Source: Ricordea florida
Taxonomy: Eukaryota > Cnidaria > Anthozoa > Corallimorpharia > Ricordeidae
NCBI GenBank assembly: GCA_949710005.1
Contig: OX453286.1
Coordinates: 12,340,242-12,404,241, forward strand
Direction of reading: 5' to 3'
Length of the DNA: 64,000 nucleotides
Shown here: one piece after another, positions 54,609 through 64,000 of the stretch
Numbering within the stretch: position 1 is the first letter of the stretch
Layout of the letters: the number at the start of each line of letters is the position of its first letter
Translations under genes and position numbers: made by a program
Notes under the pieces: model-generated
Database searches by the model: none
Told to the model about the DNA's origin: nothing
What the model saw: only the letters and a program-made list of their open reading frames with translations

Positions 54609-55545
54609 CTGTGTTAGGGCTTGTACACCTCCTGCCGCTGTAGGCTTCAAAAGTTCTCATTTCCCTTTGGCACTCGAAGCACATTCTTCTTTCATCTTGT
54701 TGGATCGTATTTTCTTTCGTTTTTTTTTGTCTACGTATTGCTCGAGCAAAAAAGGTGTTCTATGTATGTCCAGGCATGGATTGTATGAATTCCTTGACTT
54801 ATCTCTCAGAATGTGTATGGATTTTATCAGAGAAGACATCTTATTACAATGTACAGGTATCCCGCGTTTTAAAGACGTGATGAAGGTTTCAAAACTTAAA
54901 TAAGTGTTGTATTCTTTATTCCGTAGTCTTTGCACTCATAACCCATAACTCTCGACCAAAGTTAGCGTGTGACAACGAGCTCACGCAAATGTGGTTAATT
55001 TGTTCTAGAAGTATTTTTGAAGAGCTCATTATTGTCCTTTTTACTTCAAGACGTCTAAACCCAAGAGACATTTGGCAAATCAGTGTTGTGAATATTGCAA
55101 TGTTGTTGGTAACTTCTGAAATCTCTGCCCAATAAAACAGTTTTGGGACGAACCTTAGTTACTAGATAGTTAAAAGATCCATCTGTCATCGTCATACTAT
55201 TGGAGGTTAATGATGATGAGGTAAAAGGTCTGACGTCATAGCCACACCCACCTAGACAATTGTTAGCTAGCCCGAGCGATTGGCTAGTTGTGGTCATGTG
55301 AGCAGACAGAGCTCTGATCTGAGGGACGTCCACCCAGCAACACCAAAGTCACGTGCTACTGGTAGGACGGCTGTGATAGGGCGTGCAGCTTGTATACCAT
55401 TTGACTAGCTGTTACATGTTCATTTTGGTGGGTAGCTGTGACATTTCATGATCGCTGTGCAGATATCTGAAACCTTCAGTACTTCAGTATGCTCGGAAAA
55501 GCTTGTAAATGTCTCCTACGATTAGATTATAACTACTAAAGATAA
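54609..55545 (+). other. NBN 3' untranslated and downstream sequence
   Basis: No coding feature. The 117-codon frame at 54550-54903 overlaps exon 17 in another register and looks like chance. Confidence 0.45.
55131..55136 (+). terminator. Candidate NBN polyadenylation signal
   Basis: AATAAA about 520 bp after the NBN stop. No stronger signal was noticed nearer. Confidence 0.35.
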
Positions 55546-55553
55546 AAAATTGC

Positions 55554-55698
55554 GGTAAGATTTCCGCCCAGGTCCCTACTTCATTATGCATGCTGTACTT
55601 GAATTGTCTTGGGAAGTGCGCGTGCAAACATTTCTGAGAACGAAACCGTACGGCTACAGCATACATAATGAAGTAGGGACCTGTGAGGAAATCTTACC
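55554..55698. mobile_element. Foldback MITE with 8-bp target duplication (copy 2)
   Basis: The ends GGTAAGATTTCCGCCCAGGT and its complement enclose 145 bp. The octamer AAAATTGC flanks both sides (55546-55553 and 55699-55706). Same family as 34601-34753. Confidence 0.9.
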
Positions 55699-55706
55699 AA
55701 AATTGC

Positions 55707-56430
55707 TGCTGTGGAATACGATAGCTTCAACCATCTCATGTTTTGTTTGTCAAGGCCAAAGCTATCGATCCTATTCTAAAGCCATGTTATTTATCAATTC
55801 GTTCATGGCTCGTCTTTTCGGTGACTTTGCTCTGTGTTAGTATTTCTGGAGTTGGGCATGATGACAAAAACTAGCAAATAGCGGTCTATCCTAGATGAGG
55901 GAAGTTCCAGTAAAAGGGAAAAAAGCTATTTTCATAGGGATAACATTTCACTGATGCCAAAGGATAACTTTGGGAGGAGTTTAAACCCCGTTTGGACCGC
56001 ACGCACCAAAGCGCCATCCCGCGTTGCTCTCACTGACGACATCGTAGTGGCGAGACACCTAGCTCGGGCACGGGCAGCATAAACTCACGACGATCCAAAG
56101 GACCTATTTAGGAAAGAAATCGCCTTATCGTATCTTAAAACCAACAGAAGCCATGAAATAATCTTACTTTTCCCACAGTCGGTATTATGTATCAGAGGAT
56201 CTGTCCTCGTTTTGCGATTTAGTCTGGAAGTATCCATGAAGTTGAAATTATGAGGGATGACATTTGTCGGGCATTATGGTCCTATTAGGAAGACATCCCA
56301 AAGTTGGGTTTGTAAAGGGGACATGAAATTCGTCTGGATGGCAGTGGCTCCAAGGAATGTTGACAGATAAATGTAAAAATGTGATTAAAGAAAGCCTTTT
56401 GAAATATGTGAAATTGATATTATAAACAAG
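55707..56430. other. Intergenic sequence, no feature
   Basis: Nothing supported beyond AT-rich unique-looking sequence. Confidence 0.4.
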
Positions 56431-56439
56431 TTGAGAAAG

Positions 56440-56525
56440 TAAGTTATACCACCGTAAGGTGAAAAGAGGATTAGCTCTTCGTCAGAGCTCTGAACCTCCG
56501 ACGCAGCATCAGTTTCTATAGAAAC
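56440..56525 (-). mobile_element. Penelope-like 3' end relic
   Basis: Shares AAGTTATACCACCGTAAGGT and the CCGACGCAGC then AGTTTCT phrase with the 3' end of the element at 8150-8330. The minus strand contains CTGACGAAGAGC, a hammerhead-like first box whose partner is lost. Confidence 0.55.
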
Positions 56526-57117
56526 CATCCTCACAAATTTCGAAATAAGTGTTTACCAACGTGCTGCGCTCGGTCGTTAAATATTGGTTATTAAATAGAT
56601 TTAGGCAAGCCTAAAAGCGGAGCTCCTCACACAGTCCCTCCAAAAATGCTTGAAAACTTGTAGAAAGAACTCAACTTTATGCTTATGTCCCTCCAAAAAC
56701 GCTTGAAAACTTGTAGGAAGAACATTTTTCCTCCAAAACCGCTATGAATAATCCGTTTCTTCAGCAAAACATTGTAGGCTGCTGGCTGTAGGTTGTGTAG
56801 CCGCGGCAACCCGCGAAAAGCGCGCGAAAAACAAAGCTTCGTTTCGGTTTAAGACCTAAATAACCCGGATGACTATGGCCGCCATGTTGGGGCAACGTCG
56901 TCGTCGTCGTCGCTAGTTGGGGCAACGTCGTCGTCGCTAGGCGCACGCGCCCGCGAGCCATGCCGCTAGCCACGATGACCATGAAAACTCAAACGCATGG
57001 TTTTCTCAATTTCTATCCTCGCACGCTAGTTATGGGGCTCCGCTCTGCGGCTCTTCGAGCCGCTGTGGAGCTCCGCTATAAGATTGAAAATTTATACTCT
57101 CGCGCCACTGTGAAATA
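56526..57117. other. GC-richer intergenic stretch with (GTC)n
   Basis: Contains a short GTC/CGT triplet array near 56885-56935 and no supported gene. Confidence 0.4.
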
Positions 57118-57452
57118 TCCCCTAACAGACCTTTGAGGGAATATCGTGCTTTACTTGTCTCGATTTATAACTTCATACATCAAAATCGGCGATAGCGTAT
57201 GGATTTGACTCCGACACCAGTGGATGCTGGGCAATTGGATTGTCAGTAAGATGCGCATGTTCACGATGCACACTGAACACGACATTCGCCTGCGATCTTA
57301 AATTGCCTCGCTCCTATTATAAAGAGAAAATTCCAAGTTACCTTAGACCCCAGTACTTCGCAGCTTTCCAAATATAAGATAGATCTGCAATGTGTACATA
57401 CGTGGCATACTTCTACTTTCATAAGCGTGAATCCCCCATTGAAGCCACCGTC
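57118..57452 (-). repeat. Inverted duplicate of the upstream region and exon 1 of the 61245 gene
   Basis: Reverse complement of this segment matches 61011-61345 at roughly 85 percent by eye, across upstream sequence, exon 1 and the start of intron 1. Similarity starts at GGTGGCTT and ends after GGTCTGTTAGG. Confidence 0.82.
57131..57220 (-). pseudogene. Dead copy of exon 1 of the 61245 gene
   Basis: The reading SESN-like TCGGAGTCAAAT is preserved. However, the start codon is CTG instead of ATG, two bases are lost after the GCCGATTTTGAT phrase, and a TAA is inserted after GACAAG. The donor GTCTGT is retained. It cannot encode the protein. Confidence 0.8.
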
Positions 57453-57945
57453 CGCCTTTAGGCCTAGCCCGCGTTCTTCGTTTGATGGGTGGGAGGGGGG
57501 CGGACCATCTGTGATGGTACCAACGAATAGTTCATACCCTGTTCTACTGTAACGGCGTGCGGCTCTCAAAAATGTCAAGAGATGTCGTGGCCAATTCAAT
57601 ATAAGGACTATTCTACTGACTCGCGACAGGGCTCCTGCACGCGATTAAACATTCGTTGATATGGAATACTTGACTTTATTCCCTTGACATCACACCAGAA
57701 TAATCGTTGAAAGCCTTTAACTGAAATTAGATTAACATAAAGTATAAGCTAGGCGAAATCCAAAGTAGTTATTGTTTCGTGCAGCAGTCTTACACATAAG
57801 TTTAACTAATAGACTGAACACTTTGAAATCAACTTAACAACGCGGGATAAAACTCTAAGTAGGACTACGGTGAACTCGTGAATGCGTTGTTTACAAAAAG
57901 AAATGTCCGATGATAAAAACAAATAATTTTAAAATTGACGATTAT
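57453..57945. other. Intergenic sequence
   Basis: No feature supported; the last five bases before the solo LTR (GGAAG, 57946-57950) are its target duplication. Confidence 0.4.
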
Positions 57946-57950
57946 GGAAG

Positions 57951-58104
57951 TGTAGTGTCGAACCGCAATAGTAAGCCACAAAAGGCAGCCCCGAAGGCAA
58001 AAGACAACAACACACGCAGTGCACGTTTCAACACTTTCTTCCCGCTCCTGTACTCTCCCGGATGTATACTTTTGCATGTGCAACCGTTGTCCTAACACAC
58101 TACA
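57951..58104 (-). mobile_element. Solo LTR of the young Ty3 family
   Basis: A 154-bp minus-strand LTR with TG and CA ends matches 18329-18481 with scattered differences. The pentamer GGAAG lies on both sides (57946-57950 and 58105-58109). No internal sequence is present, so recombination between the two LTRs of a former full copy is the simplest origin. Confidence 0.93.
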
Positions 58105-58439
58105 GGAAGTTTTATTCATAGTTGTGATTGAATGAACTATTTAACGATGGGTTCCCAGTGAGAGGATTCAGGGATGCAGTGTCTTCTCACAGATCTGTAT
58201 GATTGAAGAGGATGAAGACAAACTCTTGGCTGTTACGGCTTTTAATCAAGCGACATTTCGTTCTATTCAGTCTTTCTCAGGTTAAAATAACAATTACAAT
58301 AAAAACTATAAAAAGTACAAATTACGTCCAAAAGAAATCACAAGATGCGGAGTTATATATAAAGAGAAACTACAAGCAGTGTCAAGGAAGACAATACAAT
58401 CGGACAATCTCTCTAAGGAAGAAAGGTTAGCTTTACGTA

Positions 58440-59380
58440 ACCTAAACAGCAATGATAAAGGGCTCTAGACTAGTTGTTTTTAGTAAAGAAGATTATGAGG
58501 GAAAGATGTTTGAGCAACTCAATAATAACCTTCACTACAACAAAGTTGAAATTGATCCCACAATTGAGCATTTTGAAAGAATTAAAACTCTGAGTTGGGC
58601 CGGGACGCAAATGGCTTGCAGAAGGACAGATCAATCAGGAAATTGCCTGAGATTGCAACTATGGAACCAAAACCGGGGGTAGCATTTGGTAGTATCAAAA
58701 CTCTCAAAGAGGACAATCCTCTTCGCTTGATTATTTCTTAAACGTCGCTTTAGGTGATGCACAATTTGAGAAAGCTTGCACCATAGAGATCTGAACTCTT
58801 AAAGAAAAGAATCAAACCAAACAAAAAAGTAAAGGAATTGCTGACACCATTCAGCTTTTCTAGCAATGTAATCGGGGACCAAAACCAGGAAGAAGCGAAA
58901 GGTTGCTTTAAATGTGACAGGAAACGTTGTGATTTATGCCAACATTACTTTATCTAAGACATTAAGTTTCAGAGTTTTGCTTCCAATAGAATTTATAGAA
59001 TAAATCAACAATTGTCCTGCACTTCTAAAATGTGATCTATTTGTCTTCTTGCAATTTGTGCAGAAAAAAATATGTTGGTTAGACTACTACGGAATTCAAA
59101 GTTTGTTTTCGTAATCACAAGTCATCCATGATTGACAACAAAAGTGCCTGCGAGCTGGCAATCCATTTCAGTTGTTCTAGTCATGAGATCCATCAAATTA
59201 GCTTCATTATCATTGAAAAAAATTTAAATCACAAAAGTAGCACCATTTGCAACAACTATTGCTTTACGCGGGAGGCTTAAAGGACCTCACAGCTTTTCAC
59301 GCTGAAACCTCATGGTGTTCACAAAAGAGGTGAATTTAAATCCAAAAATCGCATTTGCTATGACAACTCGTGACTTGCTG
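58440..59380 (+). mobile_element. Decayed Penelope-like element
   Basis: Broken plus-strand frames run in the order expected. First is an early RT-like stretch (LVVFSKEDYEGKMFEQLNNN), then a zinc-finger-like CFKCDRKRCDLCQ, NRIYRINQQLSCTS, a GIY-YIG-like KKYVG then RFRNHKSSM, and EAYWTSQLFTLKPHGVHKR near the end. Much of the reverse transcriptase core is missing. It is a different Penelope lineage from 8150-10330. Confidence 0.68.
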
Positions 59381-59755
59381 CAATTAGTTATCCCAATAGT
59401 AGTTTCCGTTTTTTCTTTTATGCTTGATTTGCATTTCCATAACCTACCCCATTGATTGTTTTGTAATTAGTTATTTGCAACACTTTTTCGCAAGTTGAAG
59501 CCTTTTGTATGGTGCTGTCTGCAACACTTGCGATTTTTCTTTTCCTTTCTTTTGTTATGTAATTGGTTGCATTGTCGACCTTGACAATTAATGCTTGATC
59601 AAATCATGATTTACAAGACTGTGGGTAGCTTATAGAGATGTAGGTGTATTTGCTAATTGGTATTTTTGGAGTTTCTGGATTCTTGTAACGCAAAAACAAG
59701 GGCGAGGAAACTCTCAAAATTACTAAAACGCTCCAAGCAATTGTTACATTTAGCT
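59381..59755. other. AT-rich spacer
   Basis: No feature recognised; it may be the 3' untranslated end of the Penelope relic. Confidence 0.35.
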
Positions 59756-59958
59756 AGGAGCACATCACTAGGAGCACATCACTAGGAGCACATCACTAGG
59801 AGCACATCACTAGGAGCACATCACTAGGAGCACATCACTAGGAGCACATCACTAGGAGCACATCACTAGGAGCACATCACTAGGAGCACATCACTAGGAG
59901 CACATCACTAGGAGAACATCACTAGGAGAACATCACTAGGAGAACATCACTAGGAGCA
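59756..59958 (+). repeat. 14-bp minisatellite, 14 copies
   Basis: The unit AGGAGCACATCACT is repeated perfectly eleven times. Three copies of AGGAGAACATCACT follow, then a partial copy. The block of variant units at one end suggests expansion by unequal exchange. Confidence 0.97.
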
Positions 59959-60014
59959 TTCCTGTCTCCTATTACTTTGAGGATCGTGCATTTTGGCAGA
60001 CCTGGTTATTTTTA

Positions 60015-60309
60015 GGGACGGACCATTAGAAAAGTGATAGGGGGGGTTGGGGTGGGAATTTTCAGCTTGCACGAATTTTTTTTTTTCGCTCACTGCTTGT
60101 GCAGGAATTTTTTTCAGGTGAACCCCTCTGCACGATTTTTTTTTACCACGTGTGAAAAAGTCACAATTGGACCTTCCTTCTGCATGAATATTTTTTTTTA
60201 CCTTGTTCTTTGCATTAATTTTTTTTCTTGGCATTTTCGCTAGCATGAATTTTGTTTTTTTGTTTTTTTTTTCCCAACCGCCCCCATCACTTTTCTAATG
60301 GTCCGTCCC
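60015..60309. mobile_element. TIR element with TTA target duplication (PIF/Harbinger-like MITE)
   Basis: The ends GGGACGGACCATTAGAAAAG then TGAT and their complement form a nearly perfect 24-bp inverted repeat. TTA lies on both sides (60012-60014 and 60310-60312). The interior is built of T-runs and GCACGA- or CATGAA-like words. Confidence 0.82.
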
Positions 60310-60728
60310 TTAGAAACACGTTTTTCTCGACACTTCGCCTCATAAAAGCTTCAATAGTTTGGTGATAATGCTTCAAATTATTGGAAATAGGTTGTCAAGT
60401 TGAGGGGAATTGTTACAAACAGATTTTTTGAAAGACCACTAAGCTCCTTACAATATGCCATGTCATGCGCGATTGCTAAAAGGCATTATGGGATTGTAAA
60501 CTGATTGTTCTGAGAAATGGCCCATTCAAAGGTAACTACGGGAAAATGACATATGGTGAAGAGTTCTCTTTTGTGATCAGCTTACTTGGCAGCTATATTG
60601 CTTTTTTAAACATGTGCAAACCTCGGCGAACACACCATCATTTCGTGCGAAAAGCGTTTCAAAAAAAATAGCTACATCTGTCAAAACGCCCGATCAAGGA
60701 TATAATACAGAGGAACGCTACTAATATG
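60310..60728. other. Intergenic sequence
   Basis: No feature recognised. Confidence 0.4.
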
Positions 60729-60736
60729 GTGATGAG

Positions 60737-60879
60737 CGGAATGATTTCCGCACAGGTCCCTACTCATTATGTATGCTGTAGCCATACTGTTTCATTTTGC
60801 AATAACAAGAAATGTTTACAGGAGCATTACCCTAAACAATTCATCTGCTGCATGCATAATAAGGTAGGGAAATCTTGCC
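60737..60879. mobile_element. Foldback MITE with 8-bp target duplication (copy 3)
   Basis: A more diverged copy with CACAGGTCCCTACTCATTAT on the left and GCATAATAAGGTAGGGAAAT on the right. The octamer GTGATGAG flanks both sides (60729-60736 and 60880-60887). Confidence 0.85.
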
Positions 60880-61010
60880 GTGATGAGCTCCTGATTTGGC
60901 TAAATCAACAGAATGTTATGTATTATATATATTGTACTATTGACTGACTGAGCCGTCCTTTTTAATAAGCCATCCCCAAACGTACCTTGAATGCACAAGC
61001 CACCCGGGTG

Positions 61011-61345
61011 GCTTAATGAGGGATTTACACTTATGAAATCTGAAGTATGCCAAATATATTCGACATATTCGCATTGCGGATCTATTTTATTTTTGGAAAG
61101 CTGCGAGGACCTAGGGTCTAAGGTAACTTGGAATTTTCTCTTTATCATAGGAGCGAGGCAATTTAATATCGCAGGCGAATATCGTGTTCAGCGTGCAATG
61201 TTGAACATGCGCAACTTATTGACAATCCAATTGCCGAGTTTCTAATGGCGTCGGAGTCAAATGCAAACGCTATCGCCGATTTTGATATAGATGAAGTTAT
61301 AGATTGGGACAAGCACGATATTCCTTCAAAGGTCTGTTAGGTGTT
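61011..61345 (+). promoter_or_regulatory. Upstream region and exon 1 of an unknown gene, duplicated inverted at 57118
   Basis: The 230 bp upstream of the ATG at 61245 is shared with the inverted copy. An open stretch in it (GFTLMKSEVCQIYS, then LGSKVTWNFLFIIGARQF) is open in both copies, with a 9-bp in-frame gap. That could be a small upstream frame or chance preservation at high identity. Confidence 0.55.
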
Positions 61346-63082
61346 ATGTTAGGATTTGACTGTTGGTTGGGAAACAAATGATTTCCCCCAAAATAAATCG
61401 GCTAACAGCGATGAAAACTGTTCTGTAAAGCAAGTTTGCCAAGACGGCCAAGGAACTTAGGTTTATGCCTTAACATCATATTCCGAAGGAAGCCCTTGAA
61501 GTGGACATTGGAAAGACGTACTCCCTCTGGAGGCCTTTTAGCAAACGATAGTTGGTGTAGAGTCGCATTTTTATGAGGTTCAGAAATTTGTGGGAGTCAT
61601 TACACAGAATTCGAAAATGATATTATAAGCTAGTTGTAGCGGTCGTGCTATCGTCGGAAAGTACAAGTCTTAGTAATAAGCTTTGGCCAGTGCTCTTCTC
61701 AAATTGTAGGAACTGTTAGTCAATCCTACAATTTTCATTACTCATTAAGAGAAAATTGGGGTGAAACTCGTGTTTATTATGGACATTGGCATTCTTCTAA
61801 CGAAAATTGAAAACGGACGGCCGCGTAACTATCGCTCTTGATTGCTTCTTCGTTGTTGTAATGAGTCGGGCTAAGTTTGTTTGGTTTGTGTGATGGTTAT
61901 GAGTCTGGAGTGACCCTCTAGGTGTTGTGAAGCCTTCACTAAATAGTTTGGAATGGATTCGAACCCATTATGCTGTATTTGATATCACAGAGGAAACGAA
62001 TTGTGCGGTCAAGAACGTGGAATGAATTATTCATGACATAGCGGGCCGATTGACAGAATCTGAGCCTCCGGAAATCGCCGAGAATTTTTTCTTCTAATAA
62101 ATTGGATCGGTTTGAACAAAGTCTATTCTAGTCAATTCTAAACTTGAAATTTTCCTTATTTAAGTCTTGTTCAAATTATATGGTGTATTTTATAAGTTCG
62201 TGCGTTGATGTTCGTAATTTTGGATCTGTCGATAGATTGCTCAAAGCTTTGGTTATTTTTAGGCCAAGGTGGTTTCTCTGTTTTTTCTCTAACGTGTCAG
62301 GAAGAGACCCCAACTTCTCATTTATTTCAAATTTGCGGTCTGTATGTTATTCAATACACGAGTCCAAGAAGTCAGGTCTTGCGCTGTCGAAACTGCCCTT
62401 TTGAATTTTTGTGGAATGCTGTTTGGTTTATTTTTCATTTGATAAACTAGGCTTACGTTATCGTACATATTCCTCACTTAACCTTAAATGTTGTCGTTGA
62501 AAATTTGCTTTCTGGCCTTTAACTTTTCAGTTTAAATGAGAGTGCATTCCTTCAGTGTGGATCAAGATTTAAATTTGTGATTCAAGATCACATGGATCCA
62601 GGTGCATCAAATGAACCGACAAATCCATTCAAGTCTCGGATCACAAATCCAAATCCGGAACGCACCCTAAGTTTCCATTGTGAATGTCATCTATGATGCT
62701 TTGTGATAGTCTGATGAGTTAGTGTAGACTCGATATTCTTGTTTGGATACTATTTAAAATTCATTTCTGTTGGCTTGACAAAGTGGTAAGGAGAAATAGC
62801 TACATACAAATCATTTCTGTTAGGGAAAGGGTTAAATGAAGTTAATAGGTGCAATGATTTAACATTGTGTTTGCTCAGGTTATTGTTTGTTTCTGCCAGG
62901 ACATTGAATTTGATGCTCTTGAGAGCTTAAATTTGGCTTCAGCACCATCCTCTCAGAAATCAACAACTGCAGCTAATGCAGGAAGAGATGAATTGGTACT
63001 TAGAAACCAGTTGTTGGCATCACAGCCAGCAGTTGGAGTACGTCACAGGGATACAGGAGCAGCGATTGTAGGCATACCACAG
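61245..63082 (+). CDS. Unrecognised gene, first two coding exons, runs off the window
   Basis: Exon 1 (61245-61331, 29 codons, MASESNANAIADFDIDEV then WDKHDIPSK) ends at donor GTCTGT. Exon 2 (62900-63082, 61 codons, DIEFDALESLNLASAPSSQK then LVLRNQLLASQPAVGVRHRD) follows TTTCTGCCAG and ends at GTAACA, all in phase 0. The protein start is acidic, low in complexity and probably disordered, with no domain recognised. Splice phase agreement and a clean ATG support a real gene. The remaining exons must lie beyond 64000. I do not assign a function. Confidence 0.62.
61346..62538 (+). other. Intron 1 of the unknown gene, first part
   Basis: No repeat with clear ends and no exon signature seen. Confidence 0.4.
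62539..62668. mobile_element. Foldback MITE, GGGTGCGTTCC family
   Basis: The arms AGAGTGCATTCC, through GATCAAGATTTAAATTTGTG and GATCACATGGATCCAGGTGC, and the right end AATCCAAATCCGGAACGCAC then CCT are inverted repeats. Terminal words match 6137-6857 and 45711-45890. It lies in intron 1 of the unknown gene. Confidence 0.7.
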
Positions 63083-64000
63083 GTAACATTCATAGCTTTA
63101 GCTTGTGATAATATTCTAAGGTCAAAGACTCTATAAGTGTGAAGGGCAAATGCGAAGAAAAGCCAGTTGAATGTATGCATGGCACTATGCAGTGATGGGG
63201 CCTTCATTGCAGATTGACCCCCAGTTGATAAATAACTTCTGTCCACACTCATATAAGGCATGTGAAAAGGCCACCAAAATCAATTGAGGGAGTTGATTAT
63301 CATTGTTCATGCTGCTGAACAATGAAATTAAATGAAATTTAGTTGTATCAGAGTTTAGGAGTTCTAGTGTACAAAGGTTTTATCTGTGCCTGAAAAGTTC
63401 CTTTTAATCGTTATCATTAGGATTTTTATTTACCCAAAGAACTCACAGTTAAGAACCTTACAGACCTCAGTGTAACCTATATTATATTATTATATTATTA
63501 TCTCCAACCAAATTATATCAATTGCTAAAATCAAGCTTTAGTTAACTTAAGAAACTAGTATACCTATCGGCAGTGAATGCTGACGTGCAAGATATGGCAA
63601 AATTGATTTAGTTAAACCAGACCGTTATTTGTTGCGCATCTGTGCAATCTGCCTTTCCAGCAGTTGTAGCATGTTATGCAATATTTTTAAATGTAAGTTG
63701 TGCTCTAGATATCATGAGGCAGAAGAGTCAGGATGCTTTGCGGCCAACCTGTTTTCCAGATTTTAAAATCCAGAAAACTACAAAATGGAAGTAATCCAGC
63801 TCTGATTTTCGATTAATAAATATAGAATATCTGATTTTCAGACTATAGTTAACCCGATATTTGAAATCAGAAATCAGAAAACAGAAATCAGAATTCCAAA
63901 ACCAGAATTCAGAATTCACAAGTTAGAAACCAGAAATCGTAAATCAGAAATCAGAAGTCGAAATTTCTGAAAACGTGAAATTTAAAATTGAGAAATCAGA
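63083..64000 (+). other. Intron 2 (start) of the unknown gene, with CAGAAATC repeats
   Basis: No further exon is recognised before the window ends. From about 63840 the sequence is a degenerate array of CAGAAATC and CAGAATTC words, with their complement (CTGATTTTC) around 63800-63840. Confidence 0.5.

Noticed and set aside
54550..54903. 117-codon frame overlapping NBN exon 17
   Set aside because: It uses a different register from the nibrin tail, whose phase and LFRW-basic ending fit the family.
62867..62899. ATG at 62867 as the start of a gene
   Set aside because: The codons before 62900 are intronic polypyrimidine and acceptor sequence; exon 1 at 61245 joins in phase.
1..64000. CRISPR arrays, operons or other prokaryotic systems
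   Set aside because: The direct repeats found are LTRs, microsatellites or a minisatellite without spacers; gene structure is spliced and eukaryotic.

Overview
This window is a stretch of animal nuclear genome, most likely from a cnidarian such as a stony coral. I infer this from short exons with GT-AG introns, the gene content, and the mix of transposable elements: Penelope-like, Ty3, Ty1/copia and CR1/L2-like elements, many foldback MITEs, and a 2A/OTU module. Species cannot be fixed from the sequence. There is no prokaryotic organisation and no CRISPR array.

Two host genes can be assembled exon by exon with matching splice phases. The first is a GTP-dependent phosphoenolpyruvate carboxykinase (PEPCK) on the minus strand. 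It has six coding exons between 31198 and 12946, 619 codons plus stop, and a probable non-coding first exon near 31345-31450. The second is nibrin (NBN/NBS1) on the plus strand. It has seventeen coding exons between 33781 and 54608, 731 codons plus stop, encoding FHA, tandem BRCT, a TQ/SQ-bearing linker, the MRE11-binding motif and the C-terminal tail. The two genes are head-to-head, about 2.3 kb apart. A third gene starts at 61245 on the plus strand and runs off the window; I see two exons (90 codons) and do not recognise it. An inverted, decayed copy of its upstream region and first exon lies 4 kb upstream, at 57118-57452.

Most of the rest is transposon. Region 1-5.5 kb holds a Ty1/copia relic split by a Ty3-type LTR element. 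Region 5.5-8.0 kb is a 2.5 kb terminal-inverted-repeat element with a 9-bp target duplication and two younger TIR elements nested inside it. Region 8.15-10.33 kb is a Penelope-like element with a head-to-head inverted partial copy. Region 10.7-12.2 kb is a 5'-truncated LINE. PEPCK introns carry a young full-length Ty3 element with an unbroken gag-pol (18329-22944), a deleted LTR element with a perfect target duplication (27596-29818) and a Penelope fragment (14583-15092). NBN introns carry Penelope relics, hAT-like and other TIR elements, a CR1/L2-like LINE, and a broken 2A-OTU module (49111-49705). Downstream of NBN are a solo LTR of the Ty3 family, another Penelope relic, a 14-bp minisatellite and more MITEs.

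PEPCK and nibrin have unrelated known roles (gluconeogenesis; DNA double-strand-break sensing). Their pairing is positional only, although the shared upstream region could hold a common promoter. The most unusual items are the 2A-OTU relic, the inverted copy of a promoter and first exon, hammerhead-like motifs at Penelope 3' ends, and a set of small TIR elements whose target duplications can be read exactly.
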